This document shows positions 1 to 9,700 of a stretch of DNA of 64,000 nucleotides, piece by piece. The notes beneath the pieces are model-generated. The model was not told the origin of the DNA. It did no database searches and saw only the letters and a program-made list of their open reading frames with translations. How positions within the stretch are numbered: the first letter of the stretch is position 1; every line of letters begins with the position of its first letter. Origin of the DNA: Magicicada septendecula (Eukaryota > Arthropoda > Insecta > Hemiptera > Cicadidae); NCBI GenBank assembly GCA_034769895.1, contig CM068371.1, forward strand, positions 404,843,969 through 404,907,968, written 5' to 3'. The position numbers and the translations under genes are program-made.

Positions 1-1770
1 AGAGAAGAACTGGAGCACACAGGAAACGCCCGCTTAAAGGAATCTGACGCAGCGAAGGGGAAATTGAATTCTTCGCAGTACAATGTGAATTCCACCGGAG
101 AACTATATTTATTTCAGTCGTGGACAAATTAGTGTCATTCTGATTCAACCGAGTGACTGGGAACGTGGTCGGTCGGGAAATCAAAGGCAACAGGTGCACA
201 ATAATGCATGCGTTCCTTTTCCTATGTATCACATGAGAAGCTAAATGCACTCAGATCGGACTAAATGCTCCCAACGTATTACTTTTTTTGTGTTGTTTGA
301 GACTTGTCCCGAAGGACTAGTCTCGGGCTGATCTGGGACAAGCCTCCTTCAGCCAAATGGAAGGATGTGAGGAGACGCACGCCAGTGCAGGCCGGAAGCG
401 AAGAAGATGGAGGCACATTGGAGGTAGAGTAGTGCGTGTGTGTGTGTGTTGATGTAGAGTGTAGCCATATAGGTACAGGAAGTGGCTGATGGAAGTGCCA
501 TAAAGTTTATGCATGAGGGCGGCCAAGACAGGAACGAGTAACGCAGGTCGCAAAAGCTGGAAGGAGGCGACGGAGAGGCGTCAAGCTAGGAGGGGGGGAA
601 CAAAGAAGAGGGCTGAAGACTAGGTAAGTTGTAAGGGAATATTTAAATTGTTATGTGATCAGGAAGGATGGCAGATGAGTATGTTTGAAGATGTGAATTA
701 ATAATTTAGCCCAACGGATCCGATACTCTTCTATTTCTATTATCGACGTGTGTATCGCTCGGGAAGGTAACAGTTAAAATAAAAGGGATCGTCATAACTA
801 TAAGCTCACGTCGTAATTGAAATTTATGTTACGCTAGTAACTTACCTATTGATATGTAATGTGAGGTTTATTCAAGTATACTCACTCACAGCGTGCATTT
901 AAACATACTTTATAGGCTTTATAGGCCTGTATTGAAAACGCACACACACGGAAGAGGAATCGGTCTTATTTTATATAAAAAAATGTCCGGTTTCCCAAAT
1001 GGGAACTTTGTCAGCAGGGAAATTAAAGGCAATCGGGCCAGAATGACAACCAGGGAGACAATGATGATATCAGTTGTAGGAAAAAACACTTCTGTATATA
1101 CTTGACACCGGACTTTAGCAAACCGGTCGGGACGTCAAACCTAACACGTATTCTGTCATTTTGATGTATCGATTGTTCTCAGTTAACGCATACAGGGTAC
1201 ACAGTAGATTCAACTACGCTGATCACTCTCTCATCACTAGCCCTTTATGGTATTGTACACGGTTTATACTTTAAGGAACGTAAAGTGTATGGTTTTTCAT
1301 TTACGTTTCTCAAAGATTACATGTCTCTTGGTGTGCACCGACGTTTATTTTCTCGTGTCTCTTGGCATAGTTCCTCTTCTTTTCTTTAGGTGTTCTGGCG
1401 TAAACCGCCTCCAATAAGCTGGGTTTTTTAACCTTCCCTGAACAATTATTCTTCCTCCGTGTTTCTTCTCCTGTCCTATCCTGCGATTTTATTCACAAAC
1501 GTTTACGTAAATTTCAAAGTAACGTTTTTTGGAGAGCAGAGATTGGACATTTCTAATCTCTACCTATCTCTACATAGCTAGCGCACTCACGTAGAGTTTC
1601 ACAAATTAATAATACCTAACGTAATGTAATCATCCCCCTCTGTCTACTCTTTGAGATATATACGTATACATCTACTTATTACCAATTAATAAACGTACTC
1701 AATTATTGAAAGGTATATTTCTTTTTCTCGGAATATTTACTAACTCATACGGTTCATACTACAAGAATTT
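1..1770. other. Spacer without recognisable gene
   Basis: I see no convincing coding region, RNA gene or transposon terminus here. Short open frames have no recognisable motifs. A short GT run lies near 434-450, and 1000-1050 shares a few words with 150-200 (a gggaaat-aaaggcaa pattern), which suggests old dispersed repeats. Composition is AT-rich spacer. Confidence 0.5.
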
Positions 1771-1775
1771 TATGA

Positions 1776-2085
1776 GAAGTAAGGGAATTAGCATGACCAG
1801 TAAAATGAGGACGTATAAAACAGTGATTAGCCCGGTGATAAATTATGCATTGGAAACAATGTGTCGAACTGAATATTATGAGTATACTCGACAGGATCGC
1901 CCAGTATCGGCTGAATCGGTGGGAACATCTTTGCCGCATCCCCAAACAACTACGGAACTATAAGCCGAGGGGACGGCGAGGTGTGGGATGGCCGAGGAAG
2001 CACTGGAGTGACCAGCTGTAATCTTTCCCTATTTGAGACCGGAACAAACCAGCCTTCGTTTAATCCTTGAAGATGATGATGATGA
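1776..2085 (+). mobile_element. Decayed non-LTR retrotransposon 3' end (RTE-like)
   Basis: Two reading frames joined by a frameshift give the C-terminal end of a LINE reverse transcriptase. The first has a YKTVISPVINYALET stretch, matching the Y-K-t-i-x-P-v-x-x-Y-x-x-E-T region typical after the RT core. The second runs from about 1882 to 2020 and has RIAQYRLNRWEHLCRIPKQ followed by a KPRGRRGVGWPRKHW block, the usual basic tail of these proteins. A (GAT)n tract at about 2070-2088 fits the microsatellite tails of RTE-type elements. The copy is 5'-truncated and frameshifted. Clade assignment is inference. Confidence 0.6.
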
Positions 2086-2109
2086 TGAAACAATGTGTCT
2101 CGTCAAAGG

Positions 2110-2480
2110 ACACATTGCTGAGAGAAAATGATAAGACGAATATATGAACTGAGAAAGATATGAGACGGAGTATACAGAAGAAAGAATAATATCAAATAAG
2201 GAGGTTGAGGAGAAATTAGGGGCAGAGGTTACTGTGAAGCTAATTAAAGGACAACGAATGCGATGGTACGGAATGGGTTCGGTTAAGAAGACTAAACAAC
2301 ATTAAAAAAGATTACAAAATGGAAACCACGGGGAAAGACATAGATGAAAGCCGAAGATGACGTAGACGATCAGGTCACAGACAACGTTGGAAGACAGACG
2401 AGATTGGATGAGGGATGGAAGGGAAAGATGAGTGACACGAACGAGAAGAGAGGCGAAGAGAAATGGTGAGTGGTAGTGAA
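2110..2480 (+). mobile_element. Very degenerate LINE C-terminal remnant
   Basis: Broken frames contain words such as KLIKGQRMRWYG and a later KPRG-type basic segment, resembling the RLRW-x-GH and RGRP tail of RTE-like reverse transcriptases. Several stops and frameshifts interrupt them. Low confidence because only short words remain. Confidence 0.35.
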
Positions 2481-2667
2481 GTAATTCGTAACTACAACTA
2501 AGGTTGACGAATCAGAAGAGATCGAAAGAGAATTGAAAGTAAGAGAGAAGTAAAAAAGAAGTAAAATAAAAGAGAAAGGGAAGTAAAAAATTTACGACGA
2601 AGCTGATAACAGAACAGAAAAGTCTACTTTATTTGATTATCAAATACCTGCCTCCCTCTCCCTCGCT

Positions 2668-2688
2668 GTCTGTTTGTCTGTCTGTCTG

Positions 2689-2729
<41 letters not shown>
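2668..2729. repeat. (TCTG)n/(TC)n microsatellite
   Basis: A run of about five TCTG/TGTC units passes directly into about 17 TC dinucleotides. It is a simple-sequence tract. Confidence 0.9.
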
Positions 2730-2814
2730 ACACAATCGCGCGCGCACATAATACATATACCCACATATCATTCTTACCAGTTAGTCAAAGTGCTCAAAGA
2801 TTTTAAGGTATCTC

Positions 2815-3345
2815 CTTGTCTCTGCCGTTCCCATCAATCATCATCATCTCTGGTGCACAACTCACTGCTGAGAGTCTTGACCTTCTCGAGAAGCCTTCTC
2901 CAACGGCCCCGATCTCTTCAGTGCCTACCTCCAAATTGTTTGATATCACTGCTCACATCATCAATCCATCCCAGCTTTGGCTTGCTTCTGTTTCCTCTTG
3001 CATCCAGCTGCATGTGAAGACTTTCCTTGGTATTTCGTCCCCCGTTATCCTCATTAAATACCCGGCCCACCTCAACCTTGATAGTTTAATATATTTTATG
3101 TCCACATCCCTAAAGAGTACGTGTCATATTTAAAATACGTATATTCTTATAATTCTGGATTACAACGCATGTGCCTTACGCCCCTTTCACATACCGGACC
3201 ACAAACTTTCCGTAATATCTTTCTAACGATCTTTCTAATATCTTTCCGTAATATTAAAATATATATTTCACTGACTTTGGTGATGGTCCAAGTTTCTGCT
3301 CCATATGTATGCCTTTTCAATCCATTTCTACTAAAAGTGAATTAC
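2815..3345 (-). mobile_element. RTE-like LINE 3' fragment
   Basis: Read on the minus strand, about 3335-3150 gives YGAETWTITK, then LRKVCGPVCERGVRHMR, the diagnostic Y-G-x-E-T-W and (L)RK-x-x-GP words of RTE-like LINE proteins. About 3080-2850 gives KPKLGWIDDVSSDI and a WRRLLEKVKTLS segment, followed by a (GAT)n tail near 2835-2850. Several stops and at least one frameshift make it a relic. No target duplication was identified. Confidence 0.6.
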
Positions 3346-3484
3346 AGACAATGGGAATTGTAAGCAGGACATGAATTTTAAGTTTTTTTTTCAACGCATT
3401 CATCGTTTGTTAATACGTGAACATAATCATGAGAAAACTGAACTAATGAAAACAACTTTCAACTACAAACAACGAAACCATGTC

Positions 3485-3534
3485 ACGCGCACACGCACAC
3501 GCGCACACACACACACACACACACACGTACACGT
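3485..3534. repeat. (AC)n/(CACG)n microsatellite
   Basis: A CACG-rich and CA-rich tract of about 50 bp. Open frames crossing it on both strands are simple-sequence artefacts. Confidence 0.85.
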
Positions 3535-3539
3535 GTATA

Positions 3540-4274
3540 GAACTCGTTTATTTACTAACGGAGCTCTATATTCAGAGTTTGATGTGGAGGAGAGGTTTCC
3601 ATCAAACGCTATAATTACTGAGACGTCGTGTACAGCACCTGCATCATTGTTCCGCGAAGAATGCTTCACAAATGACACGTACTGTACTTTGCTGCACTAC
3701 AATGATGAATAATTTACACACACAACAGCGACGTACCGTCTTATTGTCTGTCTTATCGTTTATTTTTCCTTCTATTTTTAGTTTCCATTTGTTTCTGCAT
3801 ACCACGTTCTACGTTCTATTGTGTCGCCTAATTAGTTTGTCATAACACCGATTCACTTCACCACTAACGGAGAAACAATTCGCGTTCTGCTTGTAACAAT
3901 TTCGCACTGTTATGATCTCTGTTAAAACATTTTTACGGTTTTACAAAGACTCCAGTTAACTGAGGATTCACTTGACTTTCTACTTTACGATCCGATTTTT
4001 CAGTACGATAAGGACATGGTGGCTGTGATTTAAGAAACTTAAAACATGTGCGGTACGATTCAAGTTTCGTTTAATACGTTTACGGTGGAATGGATACGTT
4101 TTTACAATGCAACAGCAGTAATGGTACGACTGTACGGGTACCCAGACAAGTAGACACACAGGAGAAATGAAATTCCTTCGGACAAGAAAACACGATAGAT
4201 CAAGATACGACAGAGAGCGCAATAAGAAATTTGAAGTCGAAAAACGTATGATCAGTTAACCGTTTACAAAACTG
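3540..4274. other. Spacer, left flank of the LTR array
   Basis: I see no gene or recognisable repeat in this stretch. It is the left flank of the LTR retrotransposon array that starts at 4279. Confidence 0.5.
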
Positions 4275-4278
4275 AACA
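4275..4278. repeat. Left 4-bp target-site duplication of the LTR array
   Basis: The four bases AACA abut the first LTR. The same four bases follow the last LTR at 19720-19723. A 4-bp duplication is usual for Ty3/gypsy integration. A 4-bp match alone arises by chance about once in 256, but here both copies touch the TG and CA termini exactly. Confidence 0.65.
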
Positions 4279-4281
4279 TGT

Positions 4282-4303
4282 GCCGAGTTTTGGAATACTC
4301 GGC
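4282..4303 (+). promoter_or_regulatory. Terminal hairpin at LTR 5' end
   Basis: GCCGAG and CTCGGC form a perfect 6-bp inverted repeat with a 10-base spacer, three bases inside the LTR terminus. It is present in all three LTRs (10661 and 17021 in the others). A role in integrase end recognition or RNA folding is possible but is inference. Confidence 0.5.
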
Positions 4304-4349
4304 CTTTTTCCCAGTTAATTATGTGACGGTCATTGCGGGGGTTTGTGAA

Positions 4350-4589
4350 TTAATTATTTGAGCGGAGTATACGCTGTTATCTGCATGCTTTGTTGCCGAT
4401 CTGTGCGCGCTCTATGCGGAGTGATACGCAGCGTTTTACATGTCGCTGCTCTGAGCAGTACTCACCAGGCAGCCGAACGCGACGCAGCAACCATTCTCTC
4501 TCTTCCGGCGGCCACCAGTTTGATTTTCTTTTTGGGTCTGCTAAAATCTATCATGACTAGATAATCGACTACGCGACTCTTCGGTAAGT
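4350..4589 (+). promoter_or_regulatory. Candidate leader exon with splice donor in LTR1
   Basis: A locally GC- and CpG-rich block ends in TCG/GTAAGT (GT at 4584-4585), a strong match to the 5' splice-site consensus, and is followed by AT-rich sequence. This resembles a promoter-proximal untranslated exon plus intron. No acceptor is assigned. LTR2 lacks two bases just upstream of the donor but keeps GTAAGT. Inference only. Confidence 0.3.
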
Positions 4590-5808
4590 CTGTTCAAGGT
4601 AACTTATTTATTATTTAATAAAAGAATTGTTATTTAGCTTAAATTAATGCCGATGCAATGCGATATATATACGAAAGTCACCACGTGGCAAGCGCGGGTT
4701 AAATTCTGTGTATGCATGTCTTGAAAGTTAACACTGGCTGAGCTAAAGTATTTATAAAGTAATTATGGCTGTGTATTTTTCCTAATTATATCATAATAAT
4801 TTCATTATAATCAAAGGGGGGCGTAAGAGAATGTTTTATGAACTAAATGTAGAGGTATATGAAACTGTATATGTATTATGAACCTGTTTAAGTTTGCGAC
4901 TCATCTCGAAATTGTAATAAGGGTTTATTTAGTTGACGAACTGTCTATAAATACTAGTCTTTTAATTCTAAACTTTTTTTTACTGAAGGTAATTTCTGTG
5001 CGTTCTTAATATTTCAAAATTTTCTTTTAATCTGAGCATGTGGTGGTGTGTGAATTATGCTGGAGTCATGAATATTAGGGGGATCGTGAATGGGTAACAT
5101 TTGAGTAATTGTCAATATATATAATTGTTCAGGGTTCCCGACCTAAGACGAATCTCGATTCACTTCAGCGGGTGGCCGAACATCTGCCACCAATGGTATT
5201 ACACGAGTGATTCTCCGTCTGTGCCGTCGGGAGGAAGAAATGGACAATACATCAGGTTTTGTGCCGGATTTTACCAGGTGACATTTAACCCATTTATATA
5301 TATTTTGGCCTCTACAATGTAGAACATCTTATTCTCTTCCTGGAACATCTCCAGTTAAAGTTGTTGGGACACAAGTCCAGCGAGACAATTAGTGCTTGTA
5401 AATTTTGTCAGTGTATTTTACTAAGGCTTATGCCCCCTGAGTAAGTGTGAGCCCGGACGGGGTCATGCGCTACCGAATTTTGCTGCGAAATTTTCTTTAA
5501 GGGTAAAAGTGTGTGTGACTTAAGATTACTGATTTATCGGGGGGGGAGGTGAATTATGCTTGCATTGATTAAGGGTATTCATAGCTATATGCGTTTCGTT
5601 TTTTTTTATTTTGATTTAAAGCTTTGGGGAGGTGCTGTAACCTGTGGACGTCACCCGTAGGTGCCGTTAGTAACAGGTCTATAGCATGTTTTAGGTTGCT
5701 GGAGCTGGTGGTGCGCATGGCCTCGCCTGTGGCCAAGCCAATTCTGTAGGAACAACTCAAATGTGTTTTATTAGGGGCTGATGTTATAAAGTTTTTAATT
5801 AAAATTGT

Positions 5809-6240
5809 TATTATATATATTTTATAAAAATTATCTCAACTCAGTAATAATTCAATATAAGTGAAATTTCATTCAGTTCTTTTACTGCCATAGCCAGTGT
5901 ACTACTAGTTCAGTTGTTAATATGAGCACACTATTGGTTCAATCATAAACCGTATTATATATATTTTATAAAAATTATCTTAACTCAGTAATAATTCAAT
6001 ATAAGTGAAATTTCATTCAGTTTCTTTTACTGCCATAGCCAGTGTACTACTAGTTCAGTTGTTAATATGAGCACACTCTTGGGGCAATCATAAACCGTAT
6101 TATATATATTTTGTAAAATTTATCTTAACTCTGTAATAGTTCAGTATAAGTGAAATTTCATTCATTCTCTTTTACTGCCATAGCCAGTGTATTACTAGTT
6201 CAGTTGCTAATATGAGTACACTATTGATTCTTACTTCCAA
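5809..6240 (+). repeat. Three tandem ~146-bp repeats inside LTR1
   Basis: Units start at 5809, 5953 and 6099 with a TATTATATATATTTT word. They share an AACTC(A/T)GTAATA word, GTGAAATTTCATTCA and a TTTTACTGCCATAGCCAGTG segment. Spacing is 144 and 146 bp. The third unit is the most diverged. The same triplication occurs in LTR2 (about 12188-12620) and LTR3 (about 18549-18981). Repeats of this kind in U3 often carry enhancer elements, but no factor site is assigned. Confidence 0.8.
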
Positions 6241-6778
6241 CCATAAATTCTGTTATACATTTCGTACGGCCGTGCAGCCATGTTGACCTGGCCATGGCAC
6301 AGTCCTATCTGGGGGAACCTTTCTAAAATTTTGAATTCTTGTGATAATTTCATTGGTTGCAAGCAGTCATAACCGGACTGGTTAATGGATTGGTTTATGA
6401 AAGTTTTTTTATGGAGGCTGGGCACTTTACCCTTTTTACAGTAGTTTGGGATGGGGATCTAGGTCACTGATACTGAAGATGGTATTCTTCGGTGGCATGG
6501 TTAAATGTCTATGAGCTGCCTGCCAGGTGAACATGTGTGTAGTATATATATATATATATATGTGTATATCGATATGTGTGCGCTATGTGTATTTATGTAA
6601 CTATTTATTTATGTGTATTTATGTATTTATATTGATCGATGTTATATATTATTTATATTTGGGGAGATACTATTATGCTGATGTTTTACATGCATTATAT
6701 TTTGACGAGATGATACGTGCATATTTTCAGAGGAGTGTAATGACAGGGAGTGATACTTGCATGTTATTTGAAATAGTG

Positions 6779-6784
6779 AATAAA
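6779..6784 (+). promoter_or_regulatory. Polyadenylation signal AATAAA in LTR1
   Basis: AATAAA lies about 210 bp before the LTR end in a region expected to be R/U5. It is conserved at 13158 and 19513. Candidate 3'-end processing signal for the element RNA. Confidence 0.45.
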
Positions 6785-6994
6785 ATTGTTATTGTTGCTA
6801 AACAACGAGTTTAATTGCAAGTCCCGTCATACCGGACCCAGCGCAGTTTTGGCTTCCCTAGGCTCTGGCCTAGTTTTAAATAACTAGTGGCCTCTCTTTC
6901 AAAAAAAAATTAAAAAAAAATAAATAAATAAATAAAATAAATAAAAAAAAAGTTTTTTTTTATAAAGTCTGAAAGTTGAAAGAGGGTTTACAAA

Positions 6995-7012
6995 TGGTAG
7001 CAGAGCGTGGTT
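6995..7012 (+). promoter_or_regulatory. Primer-binding site, initiator-Met tRNA (copy 1)
   Basis: Two bases after the LTR end is TGGTAGCAGAGC, complementary to the conserved 3' end of animal initiator-Met tRNA (GCTCTGCTACCA). The complementarity plausibly continues over the next six bases with one mismatch. Its position at the LTR-internal junction is what confirms the LTR boundary and the plus-strand orientation. Confidence 0.8.
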
Positions 7013-7252
7013 GATTCTTTGGGTCGAACCTTGGGTCCTGTGGTGTGACGGGGCTTGCAACTCGGAAATAGTTTGGAAAGAACATCAAACATCAGCAATA
7101 TTGGAAAATGAAAATAATTGGTAGATGCTATGGGATTTCAATTGTAAACCTGGTGCCGCCACGTGGCATGCGTTTTAGTTGGGGTTTTTATTGTTGTTGA
7201 GATTGGACCTTACCGGAGAGCGCGGGGGAATTGCCGGGGGAATGGGCTGCCT

Positions 7253-7261
7253 TATATAAAT
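7253..7261 (+). promoter_or_regulatory. TATA box inside internal region (copy 1)
   Basis: TATATAAAT lies in a GC-richer context about 340 bp upstream of the gag ATG and 260 bp downstream of the LTR. If used, transcripts would start near 7285, after the primer-binding site, and so would be translatable but not reverse-transcribable in the normal way. The same word is at 13633 in copy 2. Promoter activity is inference. Confidence 0.35.
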
Positions 7262-7597
7262 AGTTATGAAGTAATAGCGCGAGAGGTTAACTGGATGCGG
7301 TATGGCCTGACCGGAAGTCGGTACTGTCATTGACCCGACTTAGTCACGGAAGTTATAATAAATGTCTTCTTGAATTGTTATATGTTGTGGTAGTTGTTCG
7401 GTGGTGTGGATTGTATGTTAGTGTTAGTGTCTGATGTCGTTTCTTCTTTGAGTCTGGCGGCTGACGGAGAGTTGGTTCTGGAGTGGATCGGGTTTTCGCA
7501 GCGCTAGGGAACCCGGGGGTCCTCTTGATGGAAGAGAGAGTACTCAAGATTTTCCTTTTGTAAGTCATGTTTTGTGTTAGGCGTTTCGTGGGAATTT

Positions 7598-8131
7598 ATG
7601 TTTGTTGTTGTGTGTTTTGAATTGTGCAATTCTGGCGGGGTATGCTACCAGAAACTGCCCCACCCCCTTTCCGGAGTTCTCCAGAAATTTTCGGTTTTGG
7701 ATGGAGTAGATGAGGACAAGTTTTTGGTCTTCTTGGACCTGGTCCTGCAGTTGGCAGATTTCCCGGGTGTGTCCGATGAGGAGGTCTTGTCCCTTATATA
7801 CCCGTATTGCCGGGGTTCATTGGCATGGCTGGTCACCAGCATTCTGCGTCGGGGCTGCAGTGTCGACACTTTCCATGCGGAGGTATTGGACTTCTTCATA
7901 TCCCGTCGACGACAAGACCAGTTGAAGTTTAAGTTATTCTATCGTCTACAGGCCAACGGAGAGGCATTGGGGGACTTCGTGCATGATGTAAGGAAAGCTG
8001 CCCGTATATTAAGACTGGGGTTGCCCGAGACGGAAGTCATACAGGTGATACGAGAAGGTCTGACTCCCCAAGAGAGATCCCGGCTGGTTTTCGCAGAGCC
8101 TCCACGTTCTTTTGCGGACCTGGACCGGTGA
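7598..8131 (+). CDS. gag: Ty3-type Gag (capsid) ORF, copy 1
   Basis: The first ATG in an open frame (open since 7529) gives 177 codons ending at TGA 8129-8131. The region from about 7690 shows the retrotransposon Gag pattern: a PLSGVLQKFSVLDG start, a hydrophobic LVFLDLVLQLADFPG helix, a LIYPYCRGSLAWLVTSIL segment, then FISRRRQDQLKFKLFYRLQ, LGDFVHDVRKAARILRLGL and VIREGLTPQERSRLVFAEPP. These match the capsid C-terminal subdomain of Ty3/gypsy Gag (Retrotrans_gag family). Gag forms the particle that packages element RNA in the cytoplasm. A GTAAGT at 7560 just upstream could be a splice donor. The same frame stays open after the TGA to 9697. An upstream non-ATG start is possible. Confidence 0.75.
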   Translation: MFVVVCFELCNSGGVCYQKLPHPLSGVLQKFSVLDGVDEDKFLVFLDLVLQLADFPGVSDEEVLSLIYPYCRGSLAWLVTSILRRGCSVDTFHAEVLDFFISRRRQDQLKFKLFYRLQANGEALGDFVHDVRKAARILRLGLPETEVIQVIREGLTPQERSRLVFAEPPRSFADLDR

Positions 8132-9697
8132 TGTGCGCATGCCAGGACTGTCCAGGCGAATGACGAGTCCCGGGGAAGAGCTGCCAAAGATGTCCAATAC
8201 TCAAGTAGTTTATTAGGAAGAGCTGAAAAGGACAAACATGGTGTTCGGTGGAGAACACAAGAGACAGTCAGAAAAACTGAATATTCCGGAAATAATGGAG
8301 GCTACAAGGGGGTGGCAAGTGAGAAGACGGTAACAACAGCTACAGCACAGAAAACAAAGAAGTATGAAATTAACAGGGGAAGAAGAAATTATGTTGGTAA
8401 ACAAACATCGGCAAGTAGGGACCCGGTAGCAAGTCATTCCTATTTGGAGAGTAAGGAAACTTTAAAGGTTCCAGAGGAAGTACCAGTGCCTAATAGAGTT
8501 GTGGATGAAGAAGGTGAAGAGAAAGAAGAAAAGCGGAATAACTTCTGTGGATTAATACAAGACGACAAGAAAACGTCTGTTGAGACTGAATTACAGAACT
8601 CAAAGAGGGCGTCATGGTTGAATCCAGAGGCCGCGGAATTTGTTCCGGTATCTCCATCTCGGTTCGTGAGGGATCCAGATCCTGTGACATCATCATCGTC
8701 TACGCAGGGATGTGAGAAGTCACTTGAGAGTGTCGCTTTACCATCGCCAGTAGAAATTAATTTAGTCATTGCACATGAACCTGGACAGCTGGATTCCAGG
8801 GTGGAAAATGTTGAGAACGTTGTAGTTGCTGAGAGTAGTGAAGGAGAGGAATCGAAGGAAAAGGCAGAAGAGCGGTCTGCAGATGCTGCACAGGGAAGTA
8901 TAGTTGTGGGTGTTAGAGAGACTGAAGAGTCTGAGTTTGCGGATGGACCCGGGGATGTCCAGGCTGCAAGTGTTTCTGAGGTTGCGGATGGACAAGGGGA
9001 TGTCCATGCTGCAAGTGTGGTGGAAGGAGATGAGGTAGAAGTTGAGGAGAAATTTGGTGGCAGCGTTGTGGAGTGTGTGAGTGAGAATGATGTAGTGTGT
9101 GAAGATGTGCAGACGCCTTCTGTAAGTAATGTTGAGGATTCCAAAGAACGGAAAGAAGTTCCAGGTGGAACAGATGAGCTACTAGATGATGAAGATGTGC
9201 AGTGTTCGAATGGTGGTAGTGGACGTGATGGCGATGATGTTGATGATGAACGTGTTGATGAAAAGGAGGATGTCAATGAGATTGGAGAAGAAGTTGGTGA
9301 AGAAGTTTGCGAAGGAGCTGGTGACGAGGGTGATGCAGAAATCGGTGAGAAGCTGGGAGAAGATGCGGTGGAAGATGGATCAGGCGAGCAACTGGAAGGT
9401 GGTGAGGAGGTGCAGTGTCATGAGGTTGATTTGGAGTGTGGGGACGGAAAAGGGGAAATTGCGGAAGAGGAAGAAAAGGAAGAAGTGGAAGAAAGAGAAG
9501 CAGGGAAGGCAGAAGCAGAGGAGTTAGATGATGAGGATAATCCAGATCGGGGTGAAAGTAGCGAGGTAAGTTGCCTTGATCCTGATTCCGAGGAAACAAG
9601 TCAGTACAGCTCAACACGAAATAATCTCTCGGAGGGTGGTGTACGAAAGGAACGAGTCACTAAAGTCCGTCACAGAAAAGTGAGAAGAAGCGGTTAA
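8132..9697 (+). CDS. Acidic Gag extension with PAM2 motif, copy 1
   Basis: This is 521 codons in the same frame as gag, separated from it only by TGA 8129-8131, with no other stop. The first codons (CAHARTVQAND) look like the natural continuation of Ty3 Gag after DLDR, so the frame was once continuous or is reached by readthrough. No CCHC zinc knuckle is present. At 8612-8647 lies SWLNPEAAEFVP, a full match to the PAM2 consensus (S-x-L-N-x-x-A-x-x-F-x-P) that binds the MLLE domain of cytoplasmic poly(A)-binding protein. From about 8780 the protein is Glu/Asp-rich, with two copies of an ADGxGDVxAASV peptide, and it ends in a basic KVRHRKVRRSG tail. Independent initiation would need an internal start; no good ATG is near its beginning. 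Confidence 0.6.
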   Translation, partial: CAHARTVQANDESRGRAAKDVQYSSSLLGRAEKDKHGVRWRTQETVRKTEYSGNNGGYKGVASEKTVTTATAQKTKKYEINRGRRNYVGKQTSASRDPVASHSYLESKETLKVPEEVPVPNRVVDEEGEEKEEKRNNFCGLIQDDKKTSVETELQNSKRASWLNPEAAEFVPVSPSRFVRDPDPVTSSSSTQGCEKSLESVALPSPVEINLVIAHEPGQLDSRVENVENVVVAESSEGEESKEKAEERSADAAQGSIVVGVRETEESEFADGPGDVQAASVSEVADGQGDVHAASVVEGDEVEVEEKFGGSVVECVSENDVVCEDVQTPSVSNVEDSKERKEVPGGTDELLDDEDVQCSNGGSGRDGDDVDDERVDEKEDVNEIGEEVGEEVCEGAGDEGDAEIGEKLGEDAVEDGSGEQLEGGEEVQCHEVDLECGDGKGEIAEEEEKEEVEEREAGKAEAEELDDEDNPDRGESSEVSCLDPDSEETSQYSSTRNNLSEGGVRKERVTKVRHRKVRRSG

Positions 9698-9700
9698 CGG

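Larger units (their letters stand above)
4279..6992 (+). repeat. LTR1 (about 2.71 kb)
   Basis: The long terminal repeat starts TGTGCC and ends TTACA, the canonical TG...CA termini. At 2.7 kb it is far longer than most insect LTRs. It contains a GC-rich, CpG-containing block (about 4350-4583) ending in the splice-donor-like TCG/GTAAGT, then AT-rich DNA, three tandem copies of an approximately 146-bp repeat (5809-6240), an AATAAA signal at 6779 and an A/T-rich simple repeat near its 3' end. Small open frames inside are AT-rich and carry no known motif. Private differences from the other LTRs include T for C near 4303 and in the CTGTTATCTG word near 4375. Confidence 0.85.

Noticed and set aside
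4358..4564. 68-codon Cys-rich frame in each LTR
   Set aside because: Starts at a TTG (not ATG) and has no similarity I recognise; more likely an untranslated leader ending in the GTAAGT donor.
6527..6814. 93-95-codon Tyr/Ile-rich frame in each LTR
   Set aside because: It crosses a TA microsatellite, is AT-rich and changes length with the repeat; no recognisable domain.
8440..9276. 278-codon minus-strand Ser/Thr-rich open frame (also 14820-15656)
   Set aside because: It is the antisense of the Glu/Asp-rich coding frame; GAA/GAT-rich codons read as Ser/Thr on the other strand. No independent motif.
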